Source: Parabacteroides acidifaciens
GTDB lineage: Bacteria; Bacteroidota; Bacteroidia; Bacteroidales; Tannerellaceae
DNA: 64,000 nucleotides
NCBI RefSeq assembly: GCF_003363715.1
Contig: NZ_QREV01000006.1
Location: forward strand, 1-64,000
Direction: 5' to 3'
Made by a program: the position numbers and the translations under genes
Shown here: positions 16,351 to 22,574 of the stretch, in pieces
How positions within the stretch are numbered: the first letter of the stretch is position 1
Layout: each line of letters opens with the position of its first letter
The notes under the pieces: generated by a model
What the model saw: only the letters and a program-made list of their open reading frames with translations
What the model was told of the DNA's origin: nothing
The model's database searches: none

Positions 16351-17014
16351 ACTTTAAACATTTAAAATTAATAATACTATATATTGAAATGATACTCGTT
16401 CCAGTCTTAGCTTCCCAACCTTATATTAAGGTATATGTTAATGATTGTACTTTGTCTGCTAAAACGTACGTTTAAATTCGTCATTTCTTGGGGACTGTTT
16501 CAAGGTTCGTAACAAGAAGAGGTATTTTCGTATAGGTTAAGCTATCTAATTGATAAAAAAGCATATATGACAACACAAAATATTTGGGAAAAGAATTGCA
16601 GGTTTGAAAAGTATGCGTAAATTTGTGACGAATTTAAACGTACGTTTTTTTTAGTCATTTTGGAAAAGACTCTTATCTTTCTTATTCCCAATAGCTTACA
16701 AACACAAAACAGGGTAAAAACAGCCCTCTAAAACAGGCCTTAAAGTGTACCGTCCAATATCTTTTAAAAGACTTTTATATATCCATTACAATCAAATGCT
16801 TAGATATGTTTTTTAGCGCATACCCTTCCCTCCTCTTTTTTAGCCTTTTTGGAAAAAAGGGGCAAAATAGGGGGATTTTCTTTATGAAAACCTTACGGTC
16901 TGACTGACACAGGCACAGATTGCAGAGTTGTTTTAGAAAAGAGAAAAGCGTTATTACGAAACATTTGAAAAATATATTCTCCAGCCAAGAACTGGAAGGG
17001 AATGTAGGGGCCCG
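16351..17014. other. Gene-free, A/T-rich upstream region of the surface-protein gene
   Basis: 664 bases without a credible gene; the short frame at 16954-17151 is a shadow of the small gene at 17015. It contains the inverted pair of 23-base repeats given separately. It also has a U-rich hairpin-like segment near 16847-16875 (CCTTTTTGGAAAAAAGG), which could end transcription of the DUF3990 operon arriving from the right. Confidence 0.6.
16461..16648. repeat. 23-base inverted repeat with 142-base spacer
   Basis: The left arm (16461-16483) contains AAACGTACGTTTAAATTC and the right arm (16626-16648) is its exact reverse complement. Each arm itself includes the palindrome AAACGTACGTTT. The right arm continues into a T run. 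The pair lies 110 to 300 bases upstream of the large surface-protein gene. It may be two opposed binding sites, a long-range cruciform, or the ends of a small inserted element. Confidence 0.85.
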
Positions 17015-17233
17015 TTACACCATTTTCCCTGTTGCCAGTTCTTTTTCAAGATATTCATACACATAGGCTGTACTTTGGGCATACAGTCCCGTTTCAAGAT
17101 TAATAAGCCGAGTATATGTATCCGAGGTATAGAGTGCCTTGAGAGCCTCATTCATATCCATCTGATGCTCCTCCATAAGCAGCAACACAATTTCCTTGGA
17201 AATCTCCTCTATCATGAATGATTCTTTGGTCAT
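17015..17233 (-). CDS. Small protein, third gene of the DUF3791/DUF3990 unit
   Basis: A 72-residue, mostly helical acidic protein beginning MTKESFMIEEISKEIVLLLM and containing ALKALYTSDTYTRLINLETGLYAQS. Similar small proteins accompany DUF3990 genes, as far as I recall, but I cannot name a family with confidence. Its ATG overlaps the stop of the DUF3990 gene by four bases (ATGA), so it is translationally coupled. It is last in the unit. It could be a neutralising partner or part of a complex with the DUF3990 protein. Confidence 0.75.
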   Translation of the reverse strand: MTKESFMIEEISKEIVLLLMEEHQMDMNEALKALYTSDTYTRLINLETGLYAQSTAYVYEYLEKELATGKMV

Positions 17234-17718
17234 ACCTCACTTACTTTAGTTAAATAATGGACAGATTTTGGAGTACCGAAGAAGTACTGCATAGTCACAC
17301 CTTTCATATATTTAAGTTCTTCAAGAAACTTGTCCATCTCTATCAGTCCGGATGTAAGACGACGTATCTGAAAGCCAACTGAATCATTTGCTATGGGACC
17401 GATAACGATATCATAACTATGCGAAGGTGTACGTGTACGATTCCGGCGATTCATCAATACAAACTCTGCCCATTCTTTGCTGTATTCCTGAAATTCGAGT
17501 ACAGACAAACCCATATCACGCAAACCGTTCTCGTCAAATTCGTAAGTGTTCAGCGTAGGTGCTCCAATTCCCAATTGTTCGGTTTTTCTGACAGCCAACT
17601 CCAAGGCCTGTCCCTTATCTGCCGAAAGGTAGAAACCGCATCCAAAATCCTTGCCGACCTTAGAGATTGCAAGGTCTATCTCGGCGATGTCTGTATTAGA
17701 GCCATGATACAAAATCAT
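17230..17718 (-). CDS. DUF3990 protein, ADP-ribosyltransferase-like fold
   Basis: A 162-residue protein starting MILYHGSNTDI. The family hallmarks are YHGS at residues 4-7, the segment KVGKDFGCGFYLSADKGQALELA (about 22-44) and the C-terminal AMQYFFGT-like strand (here MQYFFGTPKSV). DUF3990 is related to the ADP-ribosyltransferase superfamily, where the YHGS and GFY elements would line the NAD pocket. An NAD-dependent activity is therefore an inference, not shown. The frame allows an upstream ATG (17745), but the ATG at 17718 overlaps the preceding stop as ATGA and begins the conserved domain. The flanking small genes suggest a toxin-like module. Confidence 0.82.
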   Translation of the reverse strand: MILYHGSNTDIAEIDLAISKVGKDFGCGFYLSADKGQALELAVRKTEQLGIGAPTLNTYEFDENGLRDMGLSVLEFQEYSKEWAEFVLMNRRNRTRTPSHSYDIVIGPIANDSVGFQIRRLTSGLIEMDKFLEELKYMKGVTMQYFFGTPKSVHYLTKVSEV

Positions 17719-17939
17719 ACCAACGCTCCCCCTTTCCTGTGGCAATAGGCTGTAAGGTCTTCTATTACGTCTTCAAACGAGAGTGTATGCTCCACATTAT
17801 AGAAACGGTTCACAAAATCGAGGCCTTTGAATCTCTCCAAATAGCGATATGCCTGTAATGTGTTAAGTGAATGGGCCGCGGCAAACTCACTTATAACGGC
17901 AATGATATATTCCACTTTATTTCTTACATTCGGATCCAT
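17715..17939 (-). CDS. DUF3791 protein
   Basis: A 74-residue protein starting MDPNVRNKVEYIIAVISEFA. The DUF3791 pattern is clear: a helical N-terminal half, LNTLQAYRYLERFKGLDFV, then YNVEHTLSFEDVIEDLTAYC and a terminal RKGG. The role of the family is not established. As first gene of the unit, before a DUF3990 gene it overlaps by ATGA, it occupies the usual antitoxin place. The frame is open upstream to 18011, but the ATG at 17939 fits the domain and sits 38 bases after a -7 promoter element. Confidence 0.82.
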   Translation of the reverse strand: MDPNVRNKVEYIIAVISEFAAAHSLNTLQAYRYLERFKGLDFVNRFYNVEHTLSFEDVIEDLTAYCHRKGGALV

Positions 17940-17976
17940 TCTGTCTTCCTTTCTTGTCTTTCTGTTACGTCTAATG

Positions 17977-17984
17977 CAAAGATA
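17977..17984 (-). promoter_or_regulatory. -7 element of the DUF3791/DUF3990 unit
   Basis: On the minus strand the bases read TATCTTTG, an exact TAnnTTTG match, 38 bases before the DUF3791 ATG. It lies in the 64-base gap after the hexosaminidase gene, so the three small genes can be transcribed separately from it. Confidence 0.55.
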
Positions 17985-18003
17985 CACTTTTTTTACAGAA
18001 ACC

Positions 18004-19578
18004 TTACCCATTCTTCAACTCATCCTCCTTGTCCGGTGCACCGGGTTCGGGAGTGGTGTCGGGGGCAAAGGGGTTGAAATAGTAAATGCCTTTGGTATCG
18101 AGGTATTGCAGAAAGTAAGGAAGCTTCTGCATGAAGAGGCTGCATTCCTTTGACTTGGCCGGGGTCCATGCGGATTCGGCTACGGCTACCAGACGGGGGA
18201 AAGTCATAAAGTCCAGACGTTTGGCATCGGCTACACGTTCGGTCCAGAGGGAGAACTGGAGGCCCATCAACTGGTCTTCGTAATCGCGTGTCAGGTGGAT
18301 AATGGTTTCCGGGAAACGGCAGATATCCTCGACCGTGTTGTAGCCGCCCCATACACGCCCCACCTTATGAGCGCCATACTGGATGAAGTCGGCATAGAAC
18401 GGACGGCGCGGAGTCATAATCACACGGTAGCCGTTTTCGAGAGCTTTCACTAACTGATGTTTGCGGTCGTGGCGCCACCACATGATAACAGCTTTGTCGG
18501 GCGAAACGCCGGCGTCGATCATTTCATCCCAACCGATCATTGTCTTGCCTTTGGAGGCTACGATATCGGCGGCACGGCGGATAAAGTAATGTTCCAGGCC
18601 GACCTCGTTACCTAAGTTCTTATCTTTGATGAACTGCTGGATTTCGGGATCGGTGAACCAACTCTGGTTACCGTAATGGACTTCGTCACCTCCGATATGG
18701 ATATAGGGAGACGGGAAAAGAGCTACAATCTCGTCGAGTACGTTACTGATAAACTCGAACGTTTCATCCTTGCAGGGATGGAAAGTAAAGCCATTCCATT
18801 TACCTTCACCGCCGCCCGATACTTCGGGATAAGCACGGCTGACGGATGTGGCATGCCCCGGCATATCGAATTCGGGAACTACCATAATCTGGCGGTCGGC
18901 GGCATAGGCCACAATTTCTTTGATCTCGTCCTGGGTGTAGAACTGTGCCGGAGCTTTCGGATCATGCCAGTTGCCGATAGCACCTACGCTGGTCAGCTTC
19001 GGGTAACGTTTGATCTCGATACGCCAGCCTGGTTCGTCGGTCAGATGCCAGTGGAAGACGTTCAGACGGAGAGACGCCATGATGTCCAGGTATTGTTTCA
19101 CTTTCTCTTTTCCGAAGAAGTGGCGGCTTTCGTCGAGCATGAAACCGCGCCAGCCGTAACGCGGCTGATCCTGTATCTTACAGGCGCGCACGCTGCCTTT
19201 ACCGAAACGGGAGAGTTGCAACAGGGCTTCCTTGGCATAGAACAGTCCGGATTCGGAAGAGGCTTGCAACAGGATACTGCCGGGTTCAACAACGAGCGTA
19301 TAGGCTTCATCGGCCATCTTCTGATCCGGGATCAGCTCCAGACGGATCGTCCCATTAGCAGGCGATGATTGCATACCGGCGTCTTTCAACTCGACCGGCA
19401 GGGCGGCAGCCAATTTATCGGCGTATCCGCCATTTCCTTGTATCTGGAGATTCTTTCCAATGGTGAACGAACCTTTGCCGTTCTGTACCTTTGCCGGCGT
19501 CGGGAACAAAGGTTGTTGTGCCATCGCAGGCAACACGAATAGAAGTAGTAATGTGCTTAAATAAATTAGTTTTCTCAT
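18004..19578 (-). CDS. Beta-N-acetylhexosaminidase, glycoside hydrolase family 20
   Basis: A 524-residue exported enzyme that removes terminal beta-GlcNAc or GalNAc. The signal peptide MRKLIYLSTLLLLFVLPAMA is followed by the GH20b domain, then a TIM barrel. The barrel has YGWRGFMLDESRHFFGKEKVK, the HWHLTDEPGWRIEIKRYPKL segment, and the catalytic pair Asp298-Glu299 in IHIGGDEVHYGNQ. GH20 uses substrate-assisted catalysis, in which this Asp-Glu pair acts. The ATG at 19578 is chosen over the open frame to 19644 because it begins the signal peptide. It is divergent from the C69 dipeptidase gene with overlapping promoters. Release of hexosamines from host or microbial glycans is likely. Confidence 0.95.
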   Translation of the reverse strand: MRKLIYLSTLLLLFVLPAMAQQPLFPTPAKVQNGKGSFTIGKNLQIQGNGGYADKLAAALPVELKDAGMQSSPANGTIRLELIPDQKMADEAYTLVVEPGSILLQASSESGLFYAKEALLQLSRFGKGSVRACKIQDQPRYGWRGFMLDESRHFFGKEKVKQYLDIMASLRLNVFHWHLTDEPGWRIEIKRYPKLTSVGAIGNWHDPKAPAQFYTQDEIKEIVAYAADRQIMVVPEFDMPGHATSVSRAYPEVSGGGEGKWNGFTFHPCKDETFEFISNVLDEIVALFPSPYIHIGGDEVHYGNQSWFTDPEIQQFIKDKNLGNEVGLEHYFIRRAADIVASKGKTMIGWDEMIDAGVSPDKAVIMWWRHDRKHQLVKALENGYRVIMTPRRPFYADFIQYGAHKVGRVWGGYNTVEDICRFPETIIHLTRDYEDQLMGLQFSLWTERVADAKRLDFMTFPRLVAVAESAWTPAKSKECSLFMQKLPYFLQYLDTKGIYYFNPFAPDTTPEPGAPDKEDELKNG

Positions 19579-19592
19579 GGCTTGTAATATTA

Positions 19593-19624
19593 TTGGGCAA
19601 ATATATATAAAATTTATATCTTTA
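19593..19624. promoter_or_regulatory. Overlapping divergent promoters (GH20 / C69 dipeptidase)
   Basis: Plus strand: TTGG (19593-19596), 20 bases, TATCTTTA (19617-19624), serving the dipeptidase gene at 19650. Minus strand: a -7 element TATATTTG occupies 19598-19605 inside the plus-strand spacer and serves the hexosaminidase gene. The two polymerase footprints would overlap, so the genes may compete for transcription. Pattern match only. Confidence 0.5.
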
Positions 19625-19649
19625 GCCGCTGAACAAAAGAACAAAACTC

Positions 19650-21260
19650 ATGAATAGACTTTTTATCCTTACGATCGCCTTTATCTGTTACTGTTGTAAC
19701 CTGCTGGCCCAGGAAATCGAATACTCCCGGCCGGTCAACACTCCCGAAAGTTGTACAAGCATCATGGTCGGCAAGAAAGCCTCAGCCGATGGTTCGGTGA
19801 TGACGAGCCACACGTGCGACGGAAACTACCGTACGTGGATGGAAATCGTCCCGGCTGCCCGGTATGACCGCGACACGACAGCCCAAATCTACAACGGACG
19901 CATGCACACCGAATACCCTGCCGACCGCACGAATGTGGAGTTGAAGGGGACAATTCCGGAAGCCCGTTCGACGTATCAGTTCCTGAACACCTCCTACCCT
20001 TGCCTCAACGAGAAGCAGTTAGGGATAGGCGAAACGACTATCTCCGGACGTAAGGAGATGCAGAACGAAAAAGGCATGTTCATGATCGAAGAGTTGGAAA
20101 AGATAGCTTTGCAGCGTTGCACGACGGCACGTGAAGCGATCCGGTTAATCGGCCAATTGGTTGCCGAGTATGGATACGGGGATTCAGGGGAATGCCTGAC
20201 GATTGCCGACCCCAACGAGGTGTGGCATTTCGAAGTGTTCGGCGAAGGGCCGGATAAGATCGGGGGTGTATGGGCGGCAGTCCGTATCCCGGACGACCAT
20301 GTGGGGGTATCGGCCAATATCTCACGTATCTCGACGCTCGACCTGAAAGACAAGGACTACTATATGGCTTCCGATAACGTATTCTCGGTGGCTAAAAAGA
20401 TGGGCTTCTGGGACGGCAAGGAGCCGTTTAAGTTCTGGAAGGCCTATAGCGGAAGCAACTATTTCGGAGAACTGAAATCGTTCAGTGTCCGCGAGTATTT
20501 CATCCTGAATGCGCTTGCTCCTTCGCTCAACCTGTCGTACGACTCGGAAGAGCTTCCGATCAGTGTGAAGCCTGACAAACCGGTTGCCGTTTCGGATGTG
20601 ATGGCCTTGCTCCGGCAGACATATGAAGGAACGGACTGGGATATGACGAAAAACCTGAAAGTGGCTGTCAGAAACCGGGAAACAAAAGAAATGGATACGA
20701 TTGTCAGTCCGGCTGCCAATCCCTGGATGGGAACGGATATGCTGAATATGCTGAACAGTGTGAAGGAAGGCACGGTGACACGCAATCGCCTGGTGGCTGT
20801 CCCGCAATGTTCTTACTCGCATGTGATACAGCTTCGCAGCTGGTTGCCGGATGCAGTGGGCGGCGTCGCCTGGCTGTCGTTCGATAATCCGGGACAGAGC
20901 CCGCGTATTCCGATCTTTGCCGGGACAACGCAGCTTCCTGTTTCTTTCGGTATATGCGGACAACACCGTCACCGGGAAGATGCCATCGTATGGAAATACC
21001 GGACGGCTAACAAGTTGGCAACAGTCCGTTGGGGATTGACGAAAGACAAAATCAACGGAGCGGTCGCTCATTTCGAGGAGAAAGGGCTGTCCGAACTGCC
21101 TTTCGTGGAAAGCCGCTACAAAGAATTGCAGGGCACGAAAGGGGAAGAAGCTGCACGGGCATTCCTGACCGGCTACACGGCGGACTTCGCAGGGGCTACG
21201 ATCCTTCGCTGGCAGGAGATGGCGGACGAGTTCTGGGGGATGTTTGCGAGAGGATTTTAA
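19650..21260 (+). CDS. C69-family dipeptidase (PepD-like), exported
   Basis: A 536-residue peptidase of the Ntn-hydrolase fold. A signal peptide (MNRLFILTIAFICYCCNLLA) precedes the probable nucleophile Cys35 in ESCTSIMVGKKASADGSV, the place where C69 enzymes carry it. Further family segments are EARSTYQFLNTSYPCLNEKQLGIGETT, GSGECLTIADPNEVWHFEV (here DSGECLTIADPNE) and ISRISTLDLKDKDYYMASDNV. Members cleave dipeptides, often with broad specificity. It is followed 46 bases later by a C1-type aminopeptidase, so peptide degradation in the periplasm is the likely theme. Confidence 0.92.
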   Translation: MNRLFILTIAFICYCCNLLAQEIEYSRPVNTPESCTSIMVGKKASADGSVMTSHTCDGNYRTWMEIVPAARYDRDTTAQIYNGRMHTEYPADRTNVELKGTIPEARSTYQFLNTSYPCLNEKQLGIGETTISGRKEMQNEKGMFMIEELEKIALQRCTTAREAIRLIGQLVAEYGYGDSGECLTIADPNEVWHFEVFGEGPDKIGGVWAAVRIPDDHVGVSANISRISTLDLKDKDYYMASDNVFSVAKKMGFWDGKEPFKFWKAYSGSNYFGELKSFSVREYFILNALAPSLNLSYDSEELPISVKPDKPVAVSDVMALLRQTYEGTDWDMTKNLKVAVRNRETKEMDTIVSPAANPWMGTDMLNMLNSVKEGTVTRNRLVAVPQCSYSHVIQLRSWLPDAVGGVAWLSFDNPGQSPRIPIFAGTTQLPVSFGICGQHRHREDAIVWKYRTANKLATVRWGLTKDKINGAVAHFEEKGLSELPFVESRYKELQGTKGEEAARAFLTGYTADFAGATILRWQEMADEFWGMFARGF

Positions 21261-21262
21261 GC

Positions 21263-21290
21263 AGTTGAAAGTTGAGAGTTGAAAGTTAAA
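21263..21290 (+). repeat. Heptanucleotide repeat between the two peptidase genes
   Basis: Four 7-base units in a row: AGTTGAA, AGTTGAG, AGTTGAA, AGTTAAA. They fill most of the 46-base gap before the aminopeptidase ATG. Slippage here could alter the leader length; nothing else about function can be read. Confidence 0.7.
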
Positions 21291-21306
21291 TTATAAATTA
21301 TATATC

Positions 21307-22479
21307 ATGAAATCACTTATTCTATCTTGTGTACTGGCGCTTTCTGCTTCGGCGGTGTTTGGCCAGGGGTATCAGTTTACAGAGGTGGTGAAGGTTCCCG
21401 CTACTCCGGTAAAGAACCAGGCTGCAACAGGCACCTGCTGGTGTTTTGCCACTACTTCGTTTATGGAATCGGAGCTGCTCCGTATGGGTAAGGGGACGTA
21501 CGATCTTTCGGAGATGTTCATTGTCCGCCAGAAATATATGAACCAGTTGCAGGACAACTACCTGCGTCGCGGGGAAGGGAACATCGGACAAGGCAGCCTC
21601 TCGCATACCTTTATGAATGCATACCGCCAGGTTGGGATCGTTCCGGAAGAGGTTTACACGGGTATCAACTACGATTCGGACCGACATAACCACAGCGAAA
21701 TGGTTCGTTTCATGCATGCTCTCGCCGACGTGGCTGTCAAGGCGAAACAACGCAGCCCGGAATATGACAAGCTGATCGAAAACCTGTTCGACACCTATTT
21801 AGGCAAGCTGCCGGAAAAGTTCACCTACAAGGGAAAGGAATATACACCAAAGTCGTTTGCCGAATCATTAGGCCTGAATATGGACGATTATATCGAACTG
21901 ACAAGTTTCACGCACCATCCGTACTATGTGAAGTTCGACGTGGAAGTGCCCGACAACTGGGAACATTCCCTGATGTACAACCTGCCGCTCGACGAGATGA
22001 TGGAAACTGTGGACTATGCCCTGAACAACGGCTATACGGTCTGCTGGGACGGTGACGTAAGCGAGAAGGGTTTCTCTTTCACGAACGGTGTCGCCATTAA
22101 TCCGGAAGTGAAGAAGGTGGAAGACCTGTCCGGTACGGACCGCGCCCGTTTCGAGAAATTAGGCGAGAAGGAACGCCTGGAAGAGGTCTTCAAGTTCGAA
22201 CATCCTTATCCGGAAATCAACGTGACTCCGGAAGTACGCCAAGCAGGTTTCGAATCGTTCGTGACAACCGACGACCACCTGATGCACGTGACCGGTATCA
22301 CCAAAGACCAGAACGGCACAAAATACTACATCACCAAAAACTCATGGGGCACCGACCGTAACAAGTTCGGCGGCTACCTCAATATGTCCGAAAGCTTCGT
22401 CCGCGCCAAAACCATCTATGTGATGGTTCATAAGGATGCGATACCAAAGGCTACTAAGGCTAAGTTGGGGATTAAGTAG
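21307..22479 (+). CDS. C1B-type cysteine aminopeptidase (bleomycin hydrolase/PepC-like), exported
   Basis: A 390-residue papain-fold peptidase. The signal peptide MKSLILSCVLALSASAVFG is unusual for this normally cytoplasmic family but common in Bacteroidales homologues. The nucleophile is Cys44 in QAATGTCWCFATTSFMESELLRMGKG. The catalytic His is in DDHLMHVTGI and the Asn in YYITKNSWGTDRN. The LSEMFIVRQKYM and HSEMVRFMHALADV segments also fit the family. Members trim N-terminal residues from peptides as self-compartmentalised hexamers. It probably works with the C69 dipeptidase just upstream. Confidence 0.93.
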   Translation: MKSLILSCVLALSASAVFGQGYQFTEVVKVPATPVKNQAATGTCWCFATTSFMESELLRMGKGTYDLSEMFIVRQKYMNQLQDNYLRRGEGNIGQGSLSHTFMNAYRQVGIVPEEVYTGINYDSDRHNHSEMVRFMHALADVAVKAKQRSPEYDKLIENLFDTYLGKLPEKFTYKGKEYTPKSFAESLGLNMDDYIELTSFTHHPYYVKFDVEVPDNWEHSLMYNLPLDEMMETVDYALNNGYTVCWDGDVSEKGFSFTNGVAINPEVKKVEDLSGTDRARFEKLGEKERLEEVFKFEHPYPEINVTPEVRQAGFESFVTTDDHLMHVTGITKDQNGTKYYITKNSWGTDRNKFGGYLNMSESFVRAKTIYVMVHKDAIPKATKAKLGIK

Positions 22480-22494
22480 CATACTATTACTGCA

Positions 22495-22557
22495 ATCATG
22501 GCACGCTGACACAATCTGTAATCATCCGCTCTATTAATGTCATCAGCGTGCCATGAT
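22495..22557. terminator. Bidirectional hairpin between convergent genes
   Basis: A perfect 15-base stem, ATCATGGCACGCTGA (22495-22509) with TCAGCGTGCCATGAT (22543-22557), encloses a 33-base loop. It is followed by a weak T run on the plus side. It sits in the 95-base gap between the plus-strand aminopeptidase and the minus-strand GH2 gene, so it probably ends transcription from both sides. The loop is long for a simple terminator. Confidence 0.6.
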
Positions 22558-22574
22558 ATTACTTTTGAAACTTT

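Noticed and set aside
16954-17151. 65-codon frame on the minus strand
   Set aside because: It overlaps the third gene of the DUF3990 unit in another frame and lacks coupling or a promoter.
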